Origin: Pseudopyrenochaeta lycopersici
Taxonomy: Eukaryota; Ascomycota; Dothideomycetes; Pleosporales; Pseudopyrenochaetaceae
Assembly (NCBI GenBank): GCA_003313425.1
Contig: NHZP01000046.1
Coordinates: 62,001 to 126,000 of the forward strand
Reading direction: 5' to 3'
DNA length: 64,000 nucleotides
Positions 54,878 through 64,000 of the stretch are shown here, piece by piece. A model generated the notes under the pieces. The model did no database searches. It was not told where the DNA came from and saw only the letters and a list, made by a program, of their open reading frames with translations. How positions within the stretch are numbered: the stretch's first letter is position 1; the number at the start of each line of letters is the position of its first letter. Made by a program: the position numbers and the translations under genes.

Positions 54878-56180
54878 AAAAGATTCCAGAAACTAACTCA
54901 AAAGATCATGGAAGTTGCCCGTTACGACGCTTGCCAAGCCGGAGACGTTTTCGGAGCCGATCCGGAGATATGACTCACCGAAATGCATCAGCGGCTGAGG
55001 ATGGATCTCTGCCCTCTGGCGCGTCCGCCTGTCACCCTGCCTTGCACATACTGCAGCCTCCGCGTTGGGTCGCGCAACTTGTGTTGACAAGGGGTTCTTG
55101 GCTATTGGCAAGAAATCTGTCTATTGTTCAGTCCCATACCAATCTAAAATGACCCGGCTAGGTAAAGATGCGATGAACAATGGACTTCGAGACGCGGGAG
55201 CAAAGACTTTGGGGAGATAGATTTTCCGCTACCTTGACCGGCTTGACCAACTATTTGGTCCGCCAAGGTACCTGCAAACTGGCAACGGGATCTCGTGACC
55301 GTTTCCGACCATACTTGTAGGACCTTAGTGAGTTAATGCCCGAGAGATTTTGACCTCCAAATAAGAACATGCCACGATTATGCCGGTACTAAAAGCTTCG
55401 CGCAGCAAGAGATCAGCGAGAGGAGGGCCTTATGCCCAATTCAAAGGGGTTTAGGCGTCATTGAATGCACGACATAGCGGGCACCATACCTATTCGCCTT
55501 TCCGTCCTAGCCCAATACATAGCCTCACATGACAGCTTCCACGCTAAATGGTGGGGCAACGAAATTCTACGGCGGCGAAAAACCGCCATATGCTGACGTC
55601 TTGGTAGTTATGAACATTATCAAGGCTGCGACAAATTGTTTCCTGCATGAGTCCTTCCTCCCACGTCAGTGAGAGTCTGAGGCACGTCACTCTGCGATTG
55701 CTACGGTCATTCGTGAGTCGACCACCACCCCACTTCAGTAGGCCATCATTCTTTCATAGGGACTTGCCCTGTTGGGCATCAACGCCTAAACGCATCAGCG
55801 CATCGCTCCCTAACAGGCCTTCACACTTCACTGACAGCTCGCACCTCAGTTCTTACCCTCCTCCGCTAAGTCTCCGTACTCCTCCTCACTGGCAGAGTCT
55901 CGGCTCCATCAGATTCGTACTCGAACCTTCTTGTAATCATACGCGAGGTGATCTAGGAGATCATCACAGCCCTCTCTCCCCCGCACGATATTCTCGGTGG
56001 GCTTAGTTCATCCTGTCAGGCGCGAGTGACACGCCCTGCTAGGTATTTTTCTTGGGCCTACAGCTCCCGCCTCCGGAGTCGCCGCTGATCGCATCTGGAC
56101 ATTCCCTCTCAGCATAGTGCGCAAGCGCGTGCTTGTCGATTAATTCTGACTACATTTATATTAGTGGATAGGATCTCTTG
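54878..56180. other. No gene recognised
   Basis: Open frames at 54893-55152 and 55647-56006 are Ser/Pro/His-rich and look like chance frames. Nothing else identified until the small gene at 56181. Confidence 0.4.
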
Positions 56181-56474
56181 ATGGTAAGTTCGGCTTCATT
56201 TGTAGCTATTTCTCACCTAATATGCTACTAGGCTTTCGAAGATCAAGATCTCGATTCGTCAATAAGTTTCGAGGATGTACCTGAGAACCGCGTCAAAATG
56301 ATTACGGGCAAGGGCCAGATGGTTTACTGGAAGGGGTGTAATGTCACTGTATACGAGAAAGACGGCGAAGGGAATGACAAGACAAGAAAGCTTGTTGGCA
56401 AGCCTAATGGGCAAGGGAAGTTAGAATCCGGTACTGAGCTGTACATCACTTTCGGGAAAGTGAAAGAGGAATAA
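56181..56474 (+). CDS. Small hypothetical protein whose first exon is only the start codon
   Basis: ATG at 56181-56183 is followed directly by an intron (56184-56231, GTAAGT...CTAATATGCTACTAG). Exon 2 (56232-56474) then reads AFEDQDLDSSISFEDVPENR, MVYWKGCNVTVYEKDGEGND and GTELYITFGKVKEE, 81 residues in all, with no stop before TAA. Function unknown. It converges on the gene at 56508-57586 with a 33-bp gap. The frame has no internal start near its 5' side, so the split start codon explains it well, though an upstream exon is possible. Confidence 0.55.
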
Positions 56475-56507
56475 CGGTGTCATGTAGTGGAGAATATGTA
56501 TTACATT

Positions 56508-57586
56508 CTAGGTACATAACTTGTTCTGTATTTGAAGACCTGCCCTTATGCCTAGAGATAAGTTAATGATGGCTCCGTTCTTCGTGAAGTTCATTGAGAC
56601 GCATTCTGTTACATGCTTTCCTTCCGTAAATTCCCTCCTTCGTATAGGACATTCAGTGACTGCATCGTGTATCTCAGGACCGAATACCTTATTAATCGCT
56701 CTATCCTCGACACCCTTCAGAGTAAATTCAGAGGTTTCGGTACTCAGCGTCATCCCATTTGACAGGACCACATGCAGAACACCCCCCATCCATTTTACTT
56801 CTGCGTTGAACAGAGCCATCGCAAGCTGCGCTGTAACCCCTTCGTAGACATCTAGACTCATAACGCAATCGACCAGCCCTCCCCAGCCAGGAAAGACCAT
56901 CGTTATAGCCGCCTTCAAGTCACTATCAACGGTGACTCTTCTAATTGCATCACACATGTATCCGTTAAAAACTTCTGCGATCCCTCCTAGTGAAGCGTTT
57001 TGGAGCACCAGTTGCTCTTGTGCGGTGGTAATGTTTGGATCGTTTGAAGAAAGTTCAGGTATTTTCGTGATTTCTTGCTGCACGCCCACGCCTGAGCCTT
57101 GCGCTAAGATGCGCTTATTAGTCTTGTGCAGGACTAAGCGTGGAGGCTCAGCGTACCTTGGATATTCTGTGAGGACGGAATCAAAGCGTTAATCGAGTTG
57201 GCCTTACAAAGCTCCTTCGTAACCGCGAGTAGTCCTTGTGGGCGTGGGGCAGTCTCCCACCAACTTGACACTTCAGAGAGGCGAGTGTGGGTTGCTATTT
57301 TGCCCAGATTTGTGATGGGTACTGCCAAAATGCACAGGAGGAATACTTCAGGACCCAGGTCTAGGAAAATGTCCTTCAAAAAGCCGCGAGCTCGATGCCT
57401 TATACTACGGCTTGATGAAGACCGTTTCGCTAAGCTTTCGGCATTCTCACGTAGCAAATTACAGCACAAGTCGAATGCCGTTTTCTGGAGAGGGAGTAAT
57501 GAAGTCGTGCTATCATTGAACGTCTCTATTTCGCGTTTGAGTGCTTCGATTAGCCAATCACTCCATTCTTTGGGCTGGGAGGGCAT
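56508..57586 (-). CDS. Hypothetical protein, two exons, 341 residues
   Basis: Starts MPSQPKEWSDWLIEALKREI at 57586. Exon 1 runs to 57157, then a 53-nt intron (57104-57156, GTACGC...CTAATAAGC...CTTAG), then exon 2 from 57103, beginning AQGSGVGVQQEITKIPELSS, to the stop at 56508. The join keeps the frame exactly. Exon 1 has a hydrophobic stretch LGPEVFLLCILAVPITNLGK; exon 2 has MVFPGWGGLVDCVMSL and EVKWMGGVLHVVLSNGMTLS. I do not recognise a domain. Organised and intact, so probably a real gene. Confidence 0.65.
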
Positions 57587-58188
57587 GTTGAAAACGGCTT
57601 AGAAGGGAAGAAGGATGGACAGAGGACAGAAGGAAGGGAAGGAAGGATTGGAAGGAAGGATTGAAAGGAAGGATTGGAAGGAAGGATGGGAAGGACGGAT
57701 GGCATGCATGGGCAAAGTTTGTTGGTCAGCCGCAGTCTGCCAATCATGTTCTAACGAAATATGGGCCTCTCTTCCCACGCAATCGCACCGGGACCAATCA
57801 AAATTCCTAGGCGGGAATTATCTTTCCACATCCCCGCGGCCAAGGCAAGATGGCGCTCACGGCTTCGCGTCGCTGCCAGGTGCACCCTACATCACTCCTC
57901 CCGCACCACCGAAACAATGTGGACCAGGCAATGTATATGCAAGCTATGAACGCGCCCACAATGAACTGGCAACTCTGCGATGTAACTCGATTGGGCTTTC
58001 AAGCGCATCGGAACGATATCTAACTCTGCGTCTTCCTAAATCAATAAGGGATAGTTCATGAGCATGGAGGTGCTGACAGCGAATATTCGCGGCACAGTTG
58101 GATCTATCGACAAGTATAAGAATAGGCAGCACATCGACTTGTTTTGTCCTTCGCTCATAAACATTAGCACCTTATTGAAGCTTTGCAA
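57587..58188. repeat. Intergenic with purine-rich GGAAGGATT repeats at about 57605-57700
   Basis: The first 100 bases are degenerate repeats of GGAAGGATTG. The rest is the upstream region of the BCS1-like gene; no gene seen. Confidence 0.6.
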
Positions 58189-59725
58189 ATGTCCACTACG
58201 CTCAAAGTCATGAAGCCACTCCTATCCAAGCAGACCCCTCTTCTGGACTTCTTCCTCCCTGGCCTCGCGCCTGTGCTTTCTTCTGTCTGGCCGCTTCTTA
58301 CTAGCGCGCCGAGCATCAGTCGGCTGCTGTGTATGTGTGGGTTGCTCCTATTGATTGGAAATTATGCTCTGGAATACTTGGGCAAATTGCTGGAGGCCTA
58401 TTTTAGTTAGTATATCCGTCCTTAAAGAACCTGTATTGCCGACATCTAACAGGTTTATAGCTTTGACAATTGAAGTGCCCTATCACAATGAATCACACGA
58501 TATGCTCATCTCCTGGGTGCGTTCTCAGCCATTTGCGCGATCAGCGCACACTTCCCTCGCCACAGTCGATCTTAAATCATCTAAGCCTGGGAATGCCAAC
58601 AAGAAACCACTGCACTACTCCCCTTGGAATGGTCGCTTTTACTTCTGGCATAAACGCCGTCTATTCGTATTCAAACGCTCCCGAAGTTACGGAGAGCTCG
58701 GCTATGCTCGAGAGGAAGTCTATATATCATACTTTGGGCGGAATCCAAATGTTCTGAGGGAGTTATTAGATGAATGCCGCCAGCATTATTTGGGGCTAGT
58801 TAAGAATAAAACCTGTGTCTTTGAACACCAAGACGAGGAATGGAAACCATCGAAGTCTAGGAGTAAAAGAGATATGTCGACTGTGGTGCTCAACGAAGAG
58901 TTAAAAAAGATGCTGGTAGATGACGTCTCGGAGTTTCTGAAGCCAGCAACCCGAACATGGTACTCCGGTCGCGGTATTCACTATCAAAGAGGATACATAT
59001 TCTATGGGCCACCCGGAACTGGAAAATCCAGCTTCGCCCTTTCTATTGCAGGGCACTTCGATTTAGACGTTTACGTTCTCAATATCCCTACACTCAATAA
59101 CCACACTCTAAAGTCACTATTCACCGCGCTCCCTCAACATTGTGTTGTTTTAATCGAGGATGTTGACGCCGTCGGCATAAAACGGACCGTAAGCAGCAAT
59201 AAGGATGTTGGCCAGAGCATCTCTCCACAAATGCCTGCTGCCAAAACGGTGTCCCTATCCACCCTTCTTAATGTCCTTGACGGTATTGGGTCGCCAGAAG
59301 GCCGACTGCTGATTATGACAACCAACCATATCGAGAGCCTCGATGCTGCGCTCATACGTCCCGGCCGCGCGGATCAGAAGGTCGAGTTCCAGCTTGCCAA
59401 TGAAGACATAATCAATCAGCTCTTCTTCTTTATCTATGATCCCCAGCTAACAAATGCCGGAGGCGACGAATCGGAGAATGGCGTCTATCAGGATGGGGAA
59501 GAGAAGGTCGACTATAAGTTACCTCAGCTGGCACAAGAGTTTGTGTTGAAGGTGCCGAAGCTTGAGTTCAGCCCGGCTGAAATCATATCGCATTTGCTGG
59601 CGAACAAGCGATCACCCCTCAATGCTATCGCCGGTGTGGACACGTGGGTGAAGAAGATTAGAGAAGAAAGGCAGAAATTTGCGAGGGCAAACTCCTGGAC
59701 GCTTGGTGACAATGATGGATTCTGA
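58189..59725 (+). CDS. BCS1-like AAA ATPase
   Basis: BCS1 proteins are mitochondrial inner-membrane AAA ATPases; yeast Bcs1 translocates the Rieske protein. Two exons (58189-58405, 58461-59725; 55-nt intron with TCTAAC branch) give 493 residues. The N-terminal hydrophobic segment LLCMCGLLLLIGNYAL (about 45-60) is followed by the BCS1_N region (EVPYHNESHDMLISWVRSQP, RDMSTVVLNEELKKMLVDDV). The AAA core has FYGPPGTGKSS (Walker A, from residue 255), VVLIEDVDAVG (Walker B, about 301-310), LLNVLDGIGSPEGRLLIMTT and IRPGRADQKVEF. A C-terminal EFSPAEIISHLLANK follows. Fungi carry many BCS1-like paralogues, so this need not be the housekeeping gene; its place among accessory genes suggests it is not. 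Intact. Confidence 0.88.
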
Positions 59726-60434
59726 GACTATTGGTATTGTTCGCATTGTTTTGTCAGCCCGATCTCAATACTATATCCTGCCATGCGACCGCCCGTACGT
59801 CAGGTCTCCAGCCTTAATCTAGAAGGTTGCTTTGCACTCTGTTCTATACTGTCCCATAGTTGAGTACTAACAGTGTTTTCCTGTCACCATCCTAGTCCCA
59901 GTACGATAGGCCCGTTGTGATGCTGTGTGCGGCGCTAATCTCTTTCTTTGCGTTTTGTGATGTGGGCTCAGGCCAAGGTGCGAGTGTTTAGCCGTATGAC
60001 TAGTTAGTGTCGCAATCGCTGCTTCTTACCTTCGAGGATTGAAGACTGTGGGCTAGCGAGCGGGCCGTACTAAGCCGCAGAAACGAGTGGTAAGCGCCGA
60101 ATTGGGACCGAGGCGTACGGCCAGTTGTCGATGGTTAATCGACAGACAGGTGGTAGATTGGCGCAGAGGGTCGGAGTCTTGGCGCTGGCTTACCGCTCCG
60201 CCACACTAAAACACGCCATACATCCGCTGGAAGCAATTGTGGCAGGTGGCGCCACAACGCCACGCCCTACCACAGCCACAGTTGCCTCTGCTTTCTCAAC
60301 CTCGGAAACTCTGCGAAGCCGGTCTGGAGCCATCAAGTAACGCGCATCAAACAATATAATTGCATAATTTCCGAGAACTACCTTTGCCAACATTCAAACG
60401 TATTACATTTGGACAAAGTAGACTAAAAATCTTA
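59726..60434. other. No gene recognised
   Basis: 3' flank of the BCS1-like gene and spacer to the LINE fragment. Short frames at 60125-60393 on both strands have no domain. Confidence 0.4.
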
Positions 60435-60975
60435 AATAAAAATGACTCGTGGTCTCCCTATCGTGTCGCTTGCGCGCTGTCTCGTCGTCTTTGTCTATGT
60501 AAATCTTTGGACCTCGTTGCCAGGGTGGTGTGATGAATGGAGGAATTGGTTGCTGCGTGGTAAGATCCTGACCCCATTTGTCTCTCATTTCGCTGTAGAT
60601 CCTCTCCCAGGAGCCAATGTGTTTCTTGCGTTCGATTATTTGGGTAGCCTCAGTGGGCTGGAAACCTACGGTGGTCGCGATGCGTCTGCTGGACAGCAGT
60701 CGTGTGATCGTGTCTGCATTGTGTTTCCATATCTGTTGCTCTATCGGGAGGAGGAAGGCCTCGATATCGAGTGCGACTCTCGATGTAGCTTTGAACGCCC
60801 CACAGATGACTCGTGCCGCTCTTGCCTGGATGCTCTGCAGGATATCGAGTGCCTTCTTGGTGTACGTGTGCTTCTTACCGTTTTCGTTTGTCCATATTGA
60901 GCAGGCATACATCATCTGGGGTACTGCTGTGCCCTCGTAGATTTTCCTTAGGTCAATGAGACTGGCGCCTATTTC
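60435..60975 (-). mobile_element. LINE ORF2 internal fragment
   Basis: The minus strand reads RKIYEGTAVPQMMYACSIW, then SIQARAARVICGAFKATSRV, EAFLLPIEQQIWKHNADTIT, PIPPFITPPWQRGPKIYIDK. This is colinear with bases about 1020-1530 of the LINE at the left edge (post-RT linker to RNase H start) but clearly diverged in sequence. Both ends are truncated. One open frame from 60915 down to 60403. Confidence 0.82.
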
Positions 60976-61222
60976 GTTCGACCGAAAATCACCTCTAGCA
61001 AGTCTGAGGCTCGATTCTAACCTTGTTAGAAATTACTAAGAATCCGAACAGATGATATCACATACATAAGTTCCTATAGACAAACAATGGTCTTCGCATG
61101 AAGTGAAGTGGGTCAGCTGCCTAAACTGGCCGGAGGGCCACCTTTCGGAACCGAGGAAGCCATTTCGAGTCCCTGTTTGGTATAAATACTATTAACAAGT
61201 ACATGCCTCCTACAGACCAAGC
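60976..61222. promoter_or_regulatory. TATA-like element upstream of a small ORF
   Basis: GTATAAATAC at about 61180-61189 lies some 35-40 bases before the ATG at 61223. Weak evidence for a promoter. Confidence 0.25.
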
Positions 61223-61354
61223 ATGTTATCGAAAGCGATCCTGCTATCAGGCTTCATTGCAGCTGCGGTTGCGTTTGTTGTTCTGATAGCTAAGACGCAA
61301 TCAGAACGAAACGCCAAGACCGGCATACTCAGTATGCCCTTGATTACTTTCTGA
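61223..61354 (+). CDS. Possible 43-residue single-pass membrane peptide
   Basis: ATG 61223 opens MLSKAILLSGFIAAAVAFVV, continuing LIAKTQSERNAKTG to a TGA at 61352-61354. One strongly hydrophobic stretch then a charged end. Could be a small secreted or membrane peptide, but a frame of this length can arise by chance. Confidence 0.25.
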   Translation: MLSKAILLSGFIAAAVAFVVLIAKTQSERNAKTGILSMPLITF

Positions 61355-62603
61355 GTGTTGTTTCACATACGCTACTGTACACGTACTTTGTTGCCGCGAG
61401 TCACATGGCCTGATGCTGCGAGATACTACATACCTTAGTGATGAAGGATATGGTTACTGAGAATTAGACCGATGATGTTGGTATGATGGATGTGATGCTG
61501 AGTGGTGGTGAGTTGTGCGAAGTGGTGCCGATGCCGATGCTGAGTGGCGACGAGCGAACAAGACTTTATCGTCAGCACCACTTGATTGAGGAATAGCTCG
61601 AAGCGTGACTATCTCATGTGACTATCTCATACAGGGAAGAATAAAAAGAACGTCGAGTCCGCATGCGAATCACGTTCTGCGAGCAGTGCACCCTCCCCAC
61701 CAATACACTCCTCACCTAATATTCGCTCACATTTTGTTGTGACGCTCTTGACTGGAAACTCTCGCTTCAATGGGCTCGTGTCTAGAGATGCGTAGTCGCT
61801 GGCAAATCTGAATGCTCTAGTAAGACTCCTTCACTGCCCGTTGCAAGCTGGCTCATGCGGATATCAAACAATCTTCTCACTGGCAATGAAGTTGAGCTAC
61901 TAACATATCAGAGAGAAGCGCAGGAGATCCTCTAGAAATGGTTCGGCGAAGCACGTTCTGTCCAGTCGGGTCCTGAGACGGCGCTATATATAGCTAAACG
62001 TTACTGATAATAGAACAGCCCGAGAAGCAAAGGAGCCCGAATGAAAAACTGCACAGATCAAGTTCAGTCTATTTTCAGGGACTCACAGGATAGTGACTGC
62101 CATACAACATCAACCCCCCGCCCATGATGGTATTGCCAGCTCAGCTAAGTACCACATCTCACCCTTGAGACTGAGCTGACAACTCAAGCATGCTTGCAGA
62201 ACTCGATGGCTTCCTCCCCGTTCCCCTGCCTACCCTTCTATCTCAACGCTCGATTATGTCAAGCATAGTAATGGTTCCTATAATTAGATGCTCTGGTGGC
62301 GACGGCCAGATTTGTGACTTGCAGAAGAGCTATTTCGGGCTCCTCGACAGCGTAGTAGGTGCCTATATATAGAATCTGATGGATTTTGGGCTTTGCCCTG
62401 CGGCCATTTCGGGTTCTTTCGCAAAGACCAAAACATTTGCCTGAACGTGCTCTTTGTATCTATTCTTCTCAGACTGTCGATTTCGCACCATCACATTTCT
62501 TGTGAAGCCATTCGGTTCAAGATGCGCTCCCTTATCTTAGTAGGTGACCAATCTCGGCAACGCCATTTCTAACATGGACATCGGCTCCATTCAGGCATAG
62601 CTC
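61355..62603. other. No gene recognised; holds second copy of the 64-bp repeat (62131-62194)
   Basis: Apart from the repeat there are many GATGTTG/GTGATG triplet-like stretches (61440-61560) and no coding frame with support. Confidence 0.4.
62131..62194. repeat. 64-bp dispersed repeat, copy 2
   Basis: Partner of 33208-33271, same orientation, unrelated flanks; see that entry for the shared minus-strand reading. Confidence 0.6.
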
Positions 62604-64000
62604 TTGCCGCATCGTCTTTCACAGGATGATGAAGAAGTACCAACGTACTCTTTCCCCATCGTACCCGACGTGTTCGATGGTCAATTCCGAAACTACATCA
62701 ACGCTGTGAAAACAAAACGACCATACCAGGTCCCCGAGCATTGGCAAGCGACATTGAACTTAGTTTTGGCGATAGGAGCACAATATTCGCATTTGATACA
62801 GGCCGAATGGCAAACGGACAAACAAGACCATCTCATCTATATGATAAGGGCGATTCGGATTCTCGGATTAGATAAACTTGCCAGCTCTCTCCATGCCCCT
62901 AGTCTACCATTAATTCAGGTGTGTTGCTGGGTAGATGGGATCTTTGTCGGCACGTTCTAATTGTTATTAGGCTACCGGCCTGCTGTCTTTATATTTCTTA
63001 ACAATTGGTCACATCAGCAGGTGAGACTGTCCGGACCATAGCTTCGTCCACCTTAACATTGATATCAGTCTTGTAGAGCCTGGATGATGATAGGTACATC
63101 TCTGCGGTTCGCTCTTGCTGTTGGCCTTCACCTTCGAAACGACGATTCCTCCGCCTCGCCAAAAAAGAAAGAGGATTTAGTACGAACATGGTGGAGCTTA
63201 CATTCCATCGAGAGTCTCTTGTGCGCCATCATCGGCCGGCCTTGCATTATACCCAACGATGAATGCACTGTTCCTTTACCGCAAGTATTACCTGAAGAAG
63301 GGTCTGAGGATAGTGTTCTACCTCCGTTGAGGGAGCCGATACGCAAGAGAAGTAAATGTATCGCACTTTCTAGACCATCTTCATCAGACGCGATGAGAAG
63401 GGGCGACTCAGAAACAGTCACACACTTTTCTTTTCTACAGGCTCGCGTAAGACTAGCTCTCATCATGCAGAAAGCCCTTTCGAAATTGTATTCGCCGCGA
63501 ATATCGATCGGTTCCTGGGAACGGATTCAAAAAGAGATTACCTCGTTGACAAGAGAATTAGATGAATGGGTGGTCGCAGCGCTCCCTGAAGGACTAGGCC
63601 CAGTGGACTCATTTCAAGAGCCTGGTGTCCGGCGCGAGCGATTGTTGCTCAACTTCCACTACCATAGTAGCAAACTACTTATCTGTCGCCCATGCCTTTG
63701 TCACATCGAGCGACGCGTCAAGGGTAAGAGTGATGACTTGCCAGATTTCAATCAGAAGACGGCCGAAGCATGTGTTCGAGCTGCTCAAGCGATAACGAGA
63801 CTTCTCCCTGACCAACCTGATCTGGTATTTGTATACCAACAAGGCCCATGGTGGTGCATCGTGCACAACATCATGCAGGCGATTGTAGTTTTCCTTCTCG
63901 AGATGTCCTTTAGAGAGACTGACTTGACTCACAATTATGAAGAACTTTCTGAGAACATCAATAAGCTTATTCGATGGCTCTGGTTCATGAGCGTCAGCAA
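62604..64000 (+). CDS. Fungal-specific transcription factor domain protein, N terminus missing, runs off the window
   Basis: The middle-homology region (PF04082 type) of Zn2Cys6 regulators. Exons: to 62918, then 62971-63020 and 63077 to the right edge; introns 62919-62970 and 63021-63076 join in phase. Exon 1 has FPIVPDVFDGQF and LNLVLAIGAQYSHLI. The spliced exons give ATGLLSLYFLTIGHISRAWM, then MIGTSLRFALAVGLHLRNDD, then VRTWWSLHSIESLLCAIIGR. No stop occurs from 63077 to 64000. A weak acceptor CACAG near 62627 may start exon 1 at DDEEVPTYS. No Zn2Cys6 cluster is found in the 500 bases upstream, so the gene is either 5'-truncated or belongs to the class lacking it. Confidence 0.8.

Noticed and set aside
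55647..56006. Ser/Pro-rich 119-codon frame
   Set aside because: Low-complexity, no homology pattern, no splice context.

Overview
The window looks like nuclear DNA of a filamentous ascomycete (Pezizomycotina). The evidence is: genes with very short GT-AG introns (43-85 nt) and CTAAC-like branch points; HET-domain, LysM, DUF3435, PD-(D/E)XK-like, BCS1-like and fungal-specific transcription-factor families; and long TpA-rich tracts in which transposon genes are riddled with stops, as left by repeat-induced point mutation (RIP). It is a repeat-dense accessory region. I cannot name the species.

Layout. 1-3.7 kb: two LINE (Tad/I-like) copies meeting tail to tail. 4.4-7.3 kb: a broken conserved gene and a broken multi-LysM gene. 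7.3-21.5 kb: an A/T-rich graveyard holding a Tc1/mariner transposase relic, a cytochrome P450 reductase fragment, several TA-flanked inverted-repeat elements, a chromodomain Ty3/gypsy relic and a hAT relic. Composition switches abruptly at about 21.54 kb. 22.0-24.5 kb: an intact five-exon DUF3435 tyrosine recombinase with zinc fingers at its C terminus, the family of Starship captains. To its right come a zinc-binding protein gene (25.2 kb), a small inverted-repeat element (25.9 kb), and a block framed by two nearly identical 620-bp inverted arms (26.9 and 37.5-38.1 kb). That block holds a damaged HET gene with a 68-bp tandem array grown from its own N-terminal exon, a damaged PD-(D/E)XK-like gene, a MULE fragment, and an intact HET-TPR protein ending in about eleven near-identical 32-residue repeats.

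38.1-48.4 kb: a full-length, apparently intact Helitron with a 2333-residue Rep-helicase and a divergently transcribed companion gene. Copies of a 16-bp motif and of a conserved stem-loop lie at both sides. 49.5-59.7 kb: F-box-like/ankyrin gene, a conserved 212-residue gene, a LINE 3' fragment, a convergent pair of small genes, and a BCS1-like AAA ATPase. 60.4-61 kb: LINE fragment. 62.6 kb to the right edge: a fungal-specific transcription factor running off the window.

Interpretation. The strongest single hypothesis is that the recombinase at 22 kb marks the 5' end of a Starship-type giant element whose cargo extends rightwards and includes self/non-self recognition (HET) genes. The far edge is not identified, so this stays an inference. 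At least four cargo-type genes carry one or two single-base lesions while the recombinase, Helitron, BCS1-like and repeat-HET genes are intact. Real decay and assembly error cannot be told apart from one sequence.
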